Shown here: positions 37,970 through 48,017 of the stretch, piece after piece | Layout of the letters: each line of letters begins with the position of its first letter | How positions within the stretch are numbered: the stretch's first letter is position 1 | Assembly: GCF_001424545.1 (NCBI RefSeq) | Contig: NZ_LMQL01000011.1 | Location: 224,593 to 288,592 of the forward strand | Reading direction: 5' to 3' | Source of the DNA: Ramlibacter sp. Leaf400 | GTDB taxonomy: Bacteria; Pseudomonadota; Gammaproteobacteria; Burkholderiales; Burkholderiaceae_C | DNA length: 64,000 bases | Position numbers and translations under genes: made by a program | Notes under the pieces: model-generated | Databases searched by the model: none | Told to the model about the DNA's origin: nothing | Seen by the model: only the letters and a program-made list of their open reading frames with translations

Positions 37970-38161
37970 CCGCCCGTCCCAGTGCTGACCTAGGGACCAA
38001 CCCCCGAACCGCTGCCGAACCCGGCGAAGTCGAATCACTGTTGCAGGCCCTGAGAGGAGCCCCCGGTCATTCGATGGCGTACCAATCCAAACGAGGAGCC
38101 TGACGGCCCAGCCGCTCGCGAGAGCGTCCCCGCCCGGCCCCGCGCGTAGAAAGGAAGTGCT

Positions 38162-39022
38162 ATGACAGCGTCAGGAGAAGTGGTGCGAGGCACCGCCATG
38201 CTGGCCCAGGGCCTGCGTACCTTCACCGCCGACGTCGGCGAAGGTTTCTTCGAGATCACCCACAACGGCCTCGCCCTGCTCGGCGTGGCGGTCGTCCTTG
38301 CCCTGTCCACGCTGGCGGCGCGGCCCGACCTGCGCCAGGCCGGCGAAGCCCAGCTCATGGGCTGGCTGCAGGCCCGCCAGGTGGCGGCCCTGGGCCTGGT
38401 GCCCGAGCTGGACGCGATCGACCGCGCCACGGCCGCCAATCCCAAGGACCTGCCCAAGCAGCAGGCCGCCGTCGCCTACTGGCTGAGCAAGAAGTACCGC
38501 GTGGCCCCCGAGCCGCTGAGCGCGCTGGTGGCCGAGGCCTACGAGATCGGCCGGCGCACCAAGCTCGACCCCACCCTGATCCTGGCCGTCATGGCCGTGG
38601 AATCCGGCTTCAACCCCTTCGCGCAGAGCCCGGTGGGCGCCCAGGGCCTGATGCAGGTCATGACCGGCGTGCACAGCGACAAGTACGAGGTGTTCGGCGG
38701 CAAGCTGGCCGCTTTCGACCCGGTGACCAACCTGCGCGTGGGCGTCAAGGTGCTGCAGGAATGCATCCAGCGCGCCGGCTCGCTGCACGCCGGGCTGAAG
38801 TTCTACGTGGGCGCCGCCCACCTGCCCGATGACGGCGGCTACGCCGAAAAGGTGCTGGCCGAGCACGGCCGCCTGCAGCAGGTCGCGTCCGGCCGCCCCG
38901 TTCCCCTGGTCACCCCGGCGACCCCGGCCATCCGCACCGTCGCTCCCCTGCCGGCCACGCCCGGGCCGGCGCAGGGCCCGGCCGACCCCGAGAAGGTCGC
39001 CGCGGCCTTCTCGCTGCCCTGA
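38162..39022 (+). CDS. Lytic transglycosylase (SLT domain)
   Basis: A 286-residue protein that should cleave the MurNAc-GlcNAc bond in peptidoglycan. An N-terminal membrane anchor or uncleaved signal lies around residues 35-52 (LALLGVAVVLALSTLAA). The SLT signature AVMAVESGFNPFAQS carries the catalytic Glu147, followed by GAQGLMQVM. The C-terminus is Pro/Ala-rich. ATG 38162 is preceded by AAAGGAAG, a good ribosome binding site. It stands alone between the DUF349 promoter region and the glyA riboswitch. Confidence 0.9.
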   Translation: MTASGEVVRGTAMLAQGLRTFTADVGEGFFEITHNGLALLGVAVVLALSTLAARPDLRQAGEAQLMGWLQARQVAALGLVPELDAIDRATAANPKDLPKQQAAVAYWLSKKYRVAPEPLSALVAEAYEIGRRTKLDPTLILAVMAVESGFNPFAQSPVGAQGLMQVMTGVHSDKYEVFGGKLAAFDPVTNLRVGVKVLQECIQRAGSLHAGLKFYVGAAHLPDDGGYAEKVLAEHGRLQQVASGRPVPLVTPATPAIRTVAPLPATPGPAQGPADPEKVAAAFSLP

Positions 39023-39048
39023 GGCGGGCCCTCGGCTACACTTTCCCC

Positions 39049-39208
39049 CGTACGCGACTGGCGATAGGCGCGGCGCCCCGAGCGGGCAGCCCGCGCTGAC
39101 GTGGGACACCACTGGGAAGCGTACCGCGAGGGAAAGCGGCTCGAGCCGCGCGCGATGGCGCCACGGCGCCGCCCCTTCCCCCGCGATCCGCCGTTCGCCT
39201 GGGCAGCC
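39049..39208 (+). promoter_or_regulatory. ZTP riboswitch (pfl motif) upstream of glyA
   Basis: The segment has the conserved blocks of the ZTP/ZMP-binding pfl RNA in the right order: GCGACTGGCG at the start, GTGGGACACCACTGGGAAGCG in two parts in the middle, and CCGTTCGCCTGGGCA at 39191-39205 at the 3' end, with a variable GC-rich linker between. A -10-like TACACT lies at 39037-39042, just upstream. In Burkholderiales this class often precedes glyA, linking one-carbon supply to purine-pathway starvation. AAGGA at about 39239 is the glyA ribosome binding site. Confidence 0.85.
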
Positions 39209-39249
39209 CTTGTGCATCACAGGGACCACACGTCTGTAAGGACTGCCGC

Positions 39250-40494
<1,245 letters not shown>

Positions 40495-40503
40495 CCGCAC
40501 CCG

Positions 40504-40953
40504 ATGAAGTGCCCCTTCTGCAACAACGCCGACACCCAGGTGGTCGAAACCCGGGTGTCCGAAGACGGGGACTTCATCCGCCGCCGGCGCCAGTGCGCGC
40601 ACTGCGAAAAACGCTTCACCACCTACGAGCGGCCGGAAGTGAGCTTCCCGGCGGTCGTCAAGAAGGACGGCCGCCGCATCGACTACGAGCGCGGCAAGCT
40701 GCTCGGCTCGCTCAACCTGGCGCTGCGCAAGCGCCCGGTGAGCACCGAGCAGATCGACAGCGCCGTCGAGCGCATCGAGGAGAAGCTGCTGAACCTGGGG
40801 GTGCGCGAGGTGCCCTCCGCCCGCATCGGCGAACTGGTGATGCGCGAGCTCAAGAAGCTGGACAAGGTGGGCTACGTGCGCTTTGCCAGCGTCTACCGCA
40901 GCTTCGAGGACATCGACGAGTTCAAGACCGTCGTCGACGAGATCCGGCGCTAG
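40504..40953 (+). CDS. nrdR: Transcriptional repressor NrdR
   Basis: Zinc-ribbon, ATP-cone repressor of ribonucleotide reductase genes. The 149 residues begin MKCPFCNN; zinc ligands are C3, C6, C31 and C34 ([18 protein letters not shown]). The ATP-cone follows ([17 protein letters not shown]). It probably shares the glyA transcript. The stop is 10 bases from the stop of the convergent fimT2 gene. Confidence 0.97.
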   Translation: MKCPFCNNADTQVVETRVSEDGDFIRRRRQCAHCEKRFTTYERPEVSFPAVVKKDGRRIDYERGKLLGSLNLALRKRPVSTEQIDSAVERIEEKLLNLGVREVPSARIGELVMRELKKLDKVGYVRFASVYRSFEDIDEFKTVVDEIRR

Positions 40954-40963
40954 GCGCGCGCGG

Positions 40964-41533
40964 CTAGCAGGCCGGCAGGGTCGTCTTGCGGATCCTGGGC
41001 CGGCCCAGGATGTTGATCACGATCTCCCGCCCCTGCAGCGACGGGTCGCCCTCGCGGCACAGCGTCAGCGTGCCGGCCTGGAAGGCGCCCGAAGCCGACC
41101 GGGTCCAGCCCATGCCGGTGTACGACAGGTAGGCGGCCACCGGGCCGTTGCCGCTCAGGCGGAAGCCAGCCGGCAGCGTGGCGTAGCCGTCCAGCACGGC
41201 TTCGCCGGCATCGAGCGCGCCGTTGTTGTTGGCGTCGTGGAAGACGATCCAGCCCTGCTCCCAGCCGCCGGACGCCGCACAGGCGGCCCGGCTGGACGAC
41301 TTGCACATCACGACCCGCGAATTGCGCTTGATCGCCTCGGCGCGGGTCAGGTGCAGGTGGCCGACAAAGGCATTGGTGATGGAGGCCAGCCGCATGGAAT
41401 TGGTGGCGGACTGGAAGGCCGGCACGGCGATGGCCGCCGCCAGCGCGCACAGGCCGACGATGACCAGCGACTCCGTGAGCGAGAAGCCGGCGCAAGGGCG
41501 GCGATCGAGGCGGGACGCACCGGGAGCGGGCAT
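40964..41533 (-). CDS. GspH/FimT-family minor pseudopilin (second copy)
   Basis: A 189-residue prepilin. A short basic leader is followed by GFSLTESLVIVGLCALAAAIAV, in which Gly is the prepilin peptidase site and Glu is at +5. The globular part has FVGHLHLTRAEAIKRNSRVVMC and GGWEQGWIVFHDANNNG, typical of FimT. It resembles the upstream fimT, suggesting duplication. A gap of 85 bases separates the two, more than elsewhere in the operon. It is the last gene before nrdR. Confidence 0.88.
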   Translation of the reverse strand: MPAPGASRLDRRPCAGFSLTESLVIVGLCALAAAIAVPAFQSATNSMRLASITNAFVGHLHLTRAEAIKRNSRVVMCKSSSRAACAASGGWEQGWIVFHDANNNGALDAGEAVLDGYATLPAGFRLSGNGPVAAYLSYTGMGWTRSASGAFQAGTLTLCREGDPSLQGREIVINILGRPRIRKTTLPAC

Positions 41534-41618
41534 CTGCCCACGGTAGCCGCGCGACCCTGCCGCTGCGGGCCTGGAGGCGCCCCCGCTCCTGCGACCTGAC
41601 TAGGCCGCCTGCGCGAGG

Positions 41619-42167
41619 TCAGGGGCAGGCGGTGGCGTCGTTCACGCGGGCGACGCTGGTGCGACCGGTCGCGTCGATGCCGATGGTGCGCTTCTGGGTG
41701 CCCGGCGTGGGGTTGGCCCGGCACAGCGTGACCGTCTCCGTGGTTGCGCTCATGCCGGAACCCTTGAAGCTCAGGGCATACACGCCGCCGGCGCTGGTGA
41801 TGCTGTAGTCCGAGCTGGCCGCCGGTTCGTAGGCGAAGCGGGTTTCCGTGCCGTCCACCGTCGAATTGGCGTTGGCGTCGTTGAACACGATCCAGCCCTG
41901 CTCCCAGCTGCCGCTGCCTGCGCAGCTGGTGCCGTCGGCCGAGCGGCACATCGTGACGGTGGCATTGCGCTTGATGGCCTCGGACCGCGCCAGCTTCAGG
42001 CTGGCGGAAAAGGCATTCGCATACGAGGTCAGCCGGCTGCTCAGCGCCGCCTGCTGGAAGGAAGGCGCCGCGATCATGGCCACGACAGCCAGCACGGTGA
42101 GCGTCACCATCAGCTCGATCAGCGTGAAGCCGGCATGCCGGCGCGGCGGGTGACCGGGTCGCATCAT
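41619..42167 (-). CDS. fimT: Type IV pilus minor pseudopilin FimT/GspH
   Basis: A 182-residue prepilin with leader ending at HAG, then FTLIELMVTLTVLAVVAMIAA. The body shows SLKLARSEAIKRNATVTMC and GSWEQGWIVFNDANANS. Minor pilins of this type prime pilus assembly at the inner membrane. The start codon cluster GTGATGATG overlaps the pilY1 stop (TGATG), so translation is coupled. The start could be GTG 42170, ATG 42167 or ATG 42164. Confidence 0.9.
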   Translation of the reverse strand: MMRPGHPPRRHAGFTLIELMVTLTVLAVVAMIAAPSFQQAALSSRLTSYANAFSASLKLARSEAIKRNATVTMCRSADGTSCAGSGSWEQGWIVFNDANANSTVDGTETRFAYEPAASSDYSITSAGGVYALSFKGSGMSATTETVTLCRANPTPGTQKRTIGIDATGRTSVARVNDATACP

Positions 42168-45100
42168 CACTTCTTGATGTACCAGTACAGGCGCGACTTG
42201 GGCCGGCTGCTGCTCGTGCCACCGCTCTTCTGCACCACTTCCAGGGGCGAATCCGCGCTGCAGCCGATGCAGAACGGCACGGTCTGGCCGTTGTCCAGCG
42301 TCACCTGCCCGGCCACGGCCGAGGGCGGCAGGCCGTCACCGGCCACGTCCTGGAAAAGGTTGTTGGTGCCGTTCTCCGAAGCCGCGTTCTTGTAGTTGAC
42401 GTTGTAGACGCGCGTGGTGCCCAGGTCGGAATCGCAGGTGTTGTCCGTGGTGTTGACCTGGGGCTGGTGCGTGCTGAAAGTGACCACGCCGAAGATGGTG
42501 ATCGCGGAGGTCACCACCTGCTCGGTCGAATCGAGGTTGATGTACCAGCCCTTCTTCGCCGCGAGCGCAGCTTCCGACGGCGGGTTGTTGCCGGTGATCC
42601 CCAACAGCGAGCCGAGGCAGATGATGTTGGAACCGCAGCCGTCGGTGTTGCCGGGATAGGTGGCGGCGGCGACCGTCGGCTTGTCGGTGAACCCGAAAAA
42701 CCGGTTGCTCACCGCGTTGGACGATGCGTAGGCGACGACCGGCTTCTCGCGGTCGCCCGAGCCCAGGTAGATGTTGAAGCTGCCATCGAGGTTCTCGATC
42801 ACGCTGGGCTCGAACATGAACTTGCGGTTCGGGGTGCAGGTGCCCGGGACGGCGCAGCCCAGTGACGCGATCTTGGACATGCTCCACGAGGTGGACGCGC
42901 CGGCGAAGTTGATCCGGTACACGTTGCCGCCCAGGTCGGCGGCATAGGCGTACCGGGCATTGCCGGTGGCGTCGGGCACGACCAGCACGTCGGCGATGAT
43001 CCCGCGGGTCTCGCCGGTGTCGAAAGTGGCGACGTGGTCGCCGGTGTCGGCGTCCAGCACGTAGACGTAGTGGCCCTTGGACGAGGACGTGCAGTTGTGG
43101 TTGGCGCCCCCGGCGGTGCCTGCGTCGAAGTCCTCGCAGGTGTCGTAGCCGCCGCCGAAGATCAGCAGGGGCTTGGCGCCGCTCAGGTAGCTGGCGTGCT
43201 TGAAGGTCTTCACCGACGACCAGGTCTGCCCGATGCCCGACAGCTCGGTCGGGAAGCAGGTGCCGGTGGCGGTGCAGCCCGCCCGCCACTTGAAGGTCGG
43301 GCTCTTGGGCGTGGTGGCCGAACTGGTCACGTCGAAGGCATAGATCGAACGGCCACCGCGGCGCATCGTGGAATACAGCCAGGTCTTGTTCACGCCCGAC
43401 ACGGTGCCGTTGAAGGCCGTGATCGGGCCGTCCATGCCGTATTCCTTGGCCGTCGCCCCCGGCACGGTGGTGCCCGGGTACTGCACCGCCGGCGTGTTGT
43501 TGTACAGGCGCTTGATCTTGGGAAGGAACTCGGTGGGCATGAAGGACCAGGCTTCGCTGCCCGCCGTCACGGCGAAGGTGCCGGTGCCGATGTCGGCCGA
43601 GCGGTTGCCGTTGACGGCACGCAGCCAGCCGTCGTTGCCGCCGTAGAACACCATCACGCTCGGCGAGGTCTGGCTGCCGAAGTTCACGGCGACCGGCCGC
43701 GAGTGCACCACGTCGCCGTGCATGGAAAGGCGCTTGCCGGAGGCGTTGAGGCTGTCCAGTGCCGCGTCGAGCGGCGGCACGGTGGTGCCCAGCGCCCAGT
43801 CCACCAGCGTGGTGTGCTCCGTGCCGCTGCTGGCATTCAGCATGGCCTGCGTGACGTTGGTGGTGTTGAACGGAACCGCGCCCGTGCAAGTGGCGCCGCT
43901 GCAGGTCAACGCGTTGCGCGCGGTGGTCGTGTTCCTCAGCTTGTAGGCCTGCCCGCCCTTGTCGACCACGTTGCCGTCGGGATAGTTGGACCGCTGGGAG
44001 TTGGCGATCGTGATGCAGTCCCCCTTGGGCAGGCTCGCCCATTCGGAGTCCAGCGCGGTGGGCGACCAGTAGCTGCGAGCACACTCGGTGATGAAGCCGG
44101 TGGTGGTGTTGATCGCCGGTTCGCTGGCCGCGTCCTGCAGGCGCAGCACCCCGTCGTTCAGGCCGATCTTGTACTGCTTGAGGTTGCCCGACCAGCGCGG
44201 CAGCGAATCCTGCTCCGGCCGGAACACCCCGATGAAGACCTGGTTCAGGAAGGTGCCCTGGGTGTTCACGCTGATGGGCAGCGAGACGGAGGCGAACACG
44301 CTGTTGACCGACTGGATCTCCGAGAAGATGTTCTGCAGCGTCTCCAGCACGGCCGAGCCGTCGCTGGAGATGGCGAAGTACTTGCCGCCGCTCTGTCCGG
44401 CCATGCTCTTGAGCGCGGCCGACCAGCCCGGGCCCTGGCCGTTGGTGACCCGGTCGACGTCCAGCGTGTAGACCGCGGCGCCGATGGAGCTTCTCTTGAA
44501 CCACCGCGCCCATTCGTCGACGTAGCTGTCCTGCGAGCCGGCGGGGTTCAGGCTGATCTGGTTGGTATCGCCGTTGGCATCGCGCAGGGCGATGCGCGAT
44601 GCCTCCAGGTCGCTGGTGTTTTCCGACGGAGTGCCGTTGCTCAGGTAGATGATGTAGGTCTTGGGGCAGACCTCGGCATTGATCGGCGAGGTGTAGGTCG
44701 TGCCGTTGGAGGACCCCAAGGCATTGCCGCTGAGCGCCCAAACGGCCCGGTCCACCGCCTTGCCGTGGGTAGAGCTGCCGTTGCCGGCGTAGTCCGTCTT
44801 GTTCTTGCCAGGGCTGGCATAGGCGCGTTCACCCTTGAGGTAGCGATAGGCCTCCATCATGACGAGGGACGCCTTCCCGCCGTTCGACTTGTCGTCGTTC
44901 TTGTCAAAGGCGTTGATCATGGAGGCGTACAGCGCCCGATTGGCGGTGTTCATCGGTCGAACGGCCGCGCGGACGTAGCCACCGTCTGTGTTCGAGTCCC
45001 CGGGATCGGTTTCGGAGAACATCATCAGGCCCACGTTGAACTTGGCGGTGCCGTCGGCGTTCACGGGCAGGCTGTTGAACAGCGTGACCAGCGCCGACTT

Positions 45101-45277
45101 CTCGTTGGCGAAGGCGTTGTTCCAGTTGGCCGTGTTGTCCAGGATGATCAGCACGTTCGGCGCAGCGGCGCCGCCCGCGTTGTTGCCCACGAACAGGTCG
45201 ATGTCCTCCGCCGCGGCCCCGAGCGGACGCAGCAGGGCCATCAGGGCCAGGAGCGCGGTGGCGATGAACCTCGTCAT
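42167..45277 (-). CDS. pilY1: Type IV pilus tip adhesin / biogenesis protein PilY1
   Basis: A 1036-residue exported protein. The signal peptide is MTRFIATALLALMALLRPLGAAA. The N-terminal half holds a von Willebrand A-like domain (PNVLIILDNTANWN, later YIIYLSNGTPSENT). The C-terminal half is a beta-propeller with PilY1-type repeats (YAADLGGNVYRINFAG, KTWLYSTMRRGGRSIYAFDV). It should sit at the pilus tip and regulate extension, retraction and adhesion. ATG 45277 has GGGGGAG 6-7 bases upstream. It follows pilX by 22 bases. Confidence 0.95.
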   Translation of the reverse strand: MTRFIATALLALMALLRPLGAAAEDIDLFVGNNAGGAAAPNVLIILDNTANWNNAFANEKSALVTLFNSLPVNADGTAKFNVGLMMFSETDPGDSNTDGGYVRAAVRPMNTANRALYASMINAFDKNDDKSNGGKASLVMMEAYRYLKGERAYASPGKNKTDYAGNGSSTHGKAVDRAVWALSGNALGSSNGTTYTSPINAEVCPKTYIIYLSNGTPSENTSDLEASRIALRDANGDTNQISLNPAGSQDSYVDEWARWFKRSSIGAAVYTLDVDRVTNGQGPGWSAALKSMAGQSGGKYFAISSDGSAVLETLQNIFSEIQSVNSVFASVSLPISVNTQGTFLNQVFIGVFRPEQDSLPRWSGNLKQYKIGLNDGVLRLQDAASEPAINTTTGFITECARSYWSPTALDSEWASLPKGDCITIANSQRSNYPDGNVVDKGGQAYKLRNTTTARNALTCSGATCTGAVPFNTTNVTQAMLNASSGTEHTTLVDWALGTTVPPLDAALDSLNASGKRLSMHGDVVHSRPVAVNFGSQTSPSVMVFYGGNDGWLRAVNGNRSADIGTGTFAVTAGSEAWSFMPTEFLPKIKRLYNNTPAVQYPGTTVPGATAKEYGMDGPITAFNGTVSGVNKTWLYSTMRRGGRSIYAFDVTSSATTPKSPTFKWRAGCTATGTCFPTELSGIGQTWSSVKTFKHASYLSGAKPLLIFGGGYDTCEDFDAGTAGGANHNCTSSSKGHYVYVLDADTGDHVATFDTGETRGIIADVLVVPDATGNARYAYAADLGGNVYRINFAGASTSWSMSKIASLGCAVPGTCTPNRKFMFEPSVIENLDGSFNIYLGSGDREKPVVAYASSNAVSNRFFGFTDKPTVAAATYPGNTDGCGSNIICLGSLLGITGNNPPSEAALAAKKGWYINLDSTEQVVTSAITIFGVVTFSTHQPQVNTTDNTCDSDLGTTRVYNVNYKNAASENGTNNLFQDVAGDGLPPSAVAGQVTLDNGQTVPFCIGCSADSPLEVVQKSGGTSSSRPKSRLYWYIKK

Positions 45278-45299
45278 TTTTTTCTCCCCCTCTGCGGGA

Positions 45300-45779
45300 T
45301 CACGGACAGACCGCCGTTTTTTCGCTGTCCACCAGGAGCACCCGCACACCCTGGTGCACCGTGGCCCGGGCGCCCGTGGCGCCGTCGTCGACGGTCGCCT
45401 CCACGTCCCAGTCGGTGTGCCAGGTGGTGCCGCTGCTCGACCCCATGCTCAGGCCGATGCCGCTGGGCGGCGCCGTCGAGGCGATCACCGCCTTGACGCA
45501 GGTGGGCGCCGCCACCGCCACGGTGTAGTCGGGAGTACCGTCGTTGTTGATGTCCACGTTGATGGACTGTGCGACAGGGGCGCTGGTGAAAGCCGAGCCC
45601 ACCACCACCTCGATGGCGCGGTTGCCGGCCGCCACCGCCTCCTGCTGCATCTGCATGTTGCCCACCGCTTTGAGGTTGGCGTTGCTGAGGGTGAAGCCGG
45701 CGATCACGATCATGGTGATCACCGCCAGCATGATCAGCGACACCACCAGCGTGGCGCCTCGCTGCGAACGGCGGTTCAT
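45300..45779 (-). CDS. pilX: Type IV pilus assembly protein PilX
   Basis: A 159-residue minor pilin-like protein. The basic N-terminus MNRRSQRGATL leads into VVSLIMLAVITMIVIAGF, a membrane helix of the PilX_N type that lacks the Glu5 of true pilins. The remainder is a small soluble domain. ATG 45779 overlaps the pilW stop in ATGA. It forms the priming complex with PilV, PilW, PilE-like pilins and PilY1. Confidence 0.9.
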   Translation of the reverse strand: MNRRSQRGATLVVSLIMLAVITMIVIAGFTLSNANLKAVGNMQMQQEAVAAGNRAIEVVVGSAFTSAPVAQSINVDINNDGTPDYTVAVAAPTCVKAVIASTAPPSGIGLSMGSSSGTTWHTDWDVEATVDDGATGARATVHQGVRVLLVDSEKTAVCP

Positions 45780-46942
45780 GGCGTCTCCCTGCGGCCCGAG
45801 ACGTTGGGCAGGCGGATGGTCTGGGTGAACAGCTGGCGGCGGTAGCCGTCGTTGGCGGCGGCCAGCGTCAGCTTGTCGGCGGAGGCGCCCAGCTCGTACT
45901 GGTTGCCGTCGGTGACGCCCGCAGTGGGCTCGTCGGTGCGCACCAGCACGTGGATCTTGACCGACACCGCGTTCATCAGCGTCGCGGCCGTGCACGGGGT
46001 GCTGGTGGTGCAGCGCACGTAGGTGTCGGCATTGCCGTCGCCCCGGTTGGCCGGCGAGGCGTAGCCGGTGCCGGTCCAGGTCACCGCGGAGGTGAAGTTC
46101 GGCGCCGCCCCGGTGTCGCTGCGGTTGTCGATGCCGAACTCGACGACGAAGGCCTCGACGTTCTCGATCAGGGCCTGCGCGGCGCCCTGGGTGCCGTTGC
46201 TCACCCGGGACATCATCAGCGTGGGCACGCCGTTGACCAGCTTCACGTAGTAGAGGGTGGAGGCGTACTTGTAGACCGGCGCCGCCGCGGTGCAGTCGCG
46301 CTGGAGCAGCCCGAAGCCCGCCGCGCCGGTGGTGGCCGGCTCCAGGAGGAAGGCGCCGGGGGCCGTGGAGCAGCGGCTCGCCTGGAAGTAGACATCGTTG
46401 GTGGACGCGGGCACCGGGCCGCACTCGTCGCTGCCGGTGGCCGAGGCCATGCAGGGCTCGGCATGGCGCACCACCAGCACGTCGGTGGCCGCGACGGGGG
46501 TGGTGACGATCCCGCTGCACACCGGCGCGGAACCGGCCGCGGTGCGGCTGAACGCACCGGAGACCTCGTAGGCGGCCACGGGCACGCCCATCACGTTGGC
46601 CTTGTACTCGTTGCTGGTCCAGTCGGGCGCGCACGGGTCGGGCAGCGCGGTGGGCACCTGGCCACCGGCCGAGGCCAGGGTGGGCACGACGCTGGAGGTC
46701 AGGTCGTCGAACTGCGGCACGAGCCCGCCCCAGAAGCCCGCGTGCGTGATGTCCGACTGCATCAGGTGCACCGAGAGCCGGCCGTTCTCGATCATGCGGT
46801 TGGTCTTGCTCAACTCGCTGTTGCTGCGGCTCACGTTGGCCAGCAGCGTCAGCAGCGCGAGCAGGATGAACAGGCCGAGCGCCAGCCCGACCATGAGCTC
46901 CACCAGGGTGAAGCCGGCTTGACGGAGGTTGCGCGTGTTCAT
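45776..46942 (-). CDS. pilW: Type IV pilus assembly protein PilW
   Basis: A 388-residue minor pilin. The leader MNTRNLRQAG is followed by FTLVELMVGLALGLFILLALL with the prepilin cleavage Gly and Glu5. The large globular domain carries several Cys pairs, as in other PilW. ATG 46942 overlaps the pilV stop (ATGA), and its own stop overlaps pilX. No internal frameshift is seen. Confidence 0.93.
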   Translation of the reverse strand: MNTRNLRQAGFTLVELMVGLALGLFILLALLTLLANVSRSNSELSKTNRMIENGRLSVHLMQSDITHAGFWGGLVPQFDDLTSSVVPTLASAGGQVPTALPDPCAPDWTSNEYKANVMGVPVAAYEVSGAFSRTAAGSAPVCSGIVTTPVAATDVLVVRHAEPCMASATGSDECGPVPASTNDVYFQASRCSTAPGAFLLEPATTGAAGFGLLQRDCTAAAPVYKYASTLYYVKLVNGVPTLMMSRVSNGTQGAAQALIENVEAFVVEFGIDNRSDTGAAPNFTSAVTWTGTGYASPANRGDGNADTYVRCTTSTPCTAATLMNAVSVKIHVLVRTDEPTAGVTDGNQYELGASADKLTLAAANDGYRRQLFTQTIRLPNVSGRRETP

Positions 46943-47496
46943 GTCAGCGGGGCGATCCGGACCAGGGTGGTGACTGCGCGCCGGCATTTGTCGTCGCTGC
47001 ACTGCGAGCCGTTGTACTCGCCGGCGCCGCAGGCCACGGATGAAGGCGGCGCGGCCATGCCGGTCAGCCCCTGCCAGGCCACGGTCACCATGTATTCGTT
47101 GGCGCTCAGCTGCTGCACGCAGCCGCGCCCGCCGACCATCGCGCCCTTGTTGGCCGAGCCCTGCGTGACGCTGGCGCCCTGCAGGGCCAGGCACCACTCG
47201 CGGGCGTCGATCGCCGCCGGGCTGCTGGTCGACGTCGGGCAGGACATCCCGGTGCCGACGGCGCTGGTGCCGGTGACGTACGAAACCGCGTTGTTGCGGT
47301 TGGACGCGATGCGGTTGGCCATGTCGTTGAGCAGCAGCAGCGCCTGGCTGCGCTGGTAGGACTCCAGCTCCGAGACCTGCATTCGCACCTGCAGGCCGGC
47401 CATGCCGAGCAGGCCGAAGGCGATGATCACCATGCTGACCAGCACCTCGATGAGGGTCGCGCCGCGCTGCGCGACGGGGGGGCGGCGCGTCACCAT
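46939..47496 (-). CDS. pilV: Type IV pilus modification protein PilV
   Basis: A 185-residue minor pilin: leader MVTRRPPVAQRG, then ATLIEVLVSMVIIAFGLLGMAGLQ, the PilV-type N-terminus with Glu5. The globular part has several Cys residues. ATG 47496 lies within the 3' end of pilE and shares 7 bases with it, so the two are coupled; pilW follows with a 4-base overlap. Confidence 0.93.
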   Translation of the reverse strand: MVTRRPPVAQRGATLIEVLVSMVIIAFGLLGMAGLQVRMQVSELESYQRSQALLLLNDMANRIASNRNNAVSYVTGTSAVGTGMSCPTSTSSPAAIDAREWCLALQGASVTQGSANKGAMVGGRGCVQQLSANEYMVTVAWQGLTGMAAPPSSVACGAGEYNGSQCSDDKCRRAVTTLVRIAPLT

Positions 47497-47891
47497 TTGC
47501 CGGTCGGCCCCTTGGTGCCGTCGCTGGTCAGGGTCAGGTTGCCGTCGCTGGCCTGGGACCCGGCCGCCGTGAAGGTGACGGTGAACGCCGGCACCGTGGT
47601 GGCCGGGGAGACGGTGGTGTTGGTGGCGATGCCCGCCGTGTACTTGCCGGTGACTTCCGCGGGCATCGAGTAGCCCAGGTCGGCGACGGCGGTGGCGTAG
47701 GCCCGGTTCGCCAGCAGGTACTGCTGCTGCCGGTTGGCGATGTCCATCATCTGGGCCTGGGCGGCGCGGCGCGCGGCCTTGCGCGTGTGGCTGGTGTAGG
47801 ACGGATAGGCCACGGACGCGAGGATCGCGATGATCGCCACGGTGATCATCAATTCGATGAGCGTGAAGCCCAAATTCCTCGTGCGCGGCAT
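47490..47891 (-). CDS. pilE: Type IV pilin PilE-like (first gene of minor-pilin operon)
   Basis: A 133-residue prepilin: MPRTRNLG followed by FTLIELMITVAIIAILASVAYPSY, a textbook cleavage site and alpha-1N helix. The short globular domain (RRAAQAQMMDIANRQQQYLLANRAYA) is that of PilE-like minor pilins of Burkholderiales and Pseudomonas. GGAGGGG lies 3-8 bases before ATG 47891. It heads the operon pilE-V-W-X-Y1-fimT and is divergent from ribD, 126 bases away. Confidence 0.93.
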   Translation of the reverse strand: MPRTRNLGFTLIELMITVAIIAILASVAYPSYTSHTRKAARRAAQAQMMDIANRQQQYLLANRAYATAVADLGYSMPAEVTGKYTAGIATNTTVSPATTVPAFTVTFTAAGSQASDGNLTLTSDGTKGPTGKW

Positions 47892-48017
47892 CGCCCCTCC
47901 TAGTGGTCCGGGCACCGAAGTTAGCTCAGCCGTCGGGGCCCCGCATCCCCAGACCGATGACCGGTTGGCTGTGGCGGGCGAATGGCACGGGGGCGTGGCA
48001 TCCCCGAGAATCGGCCG

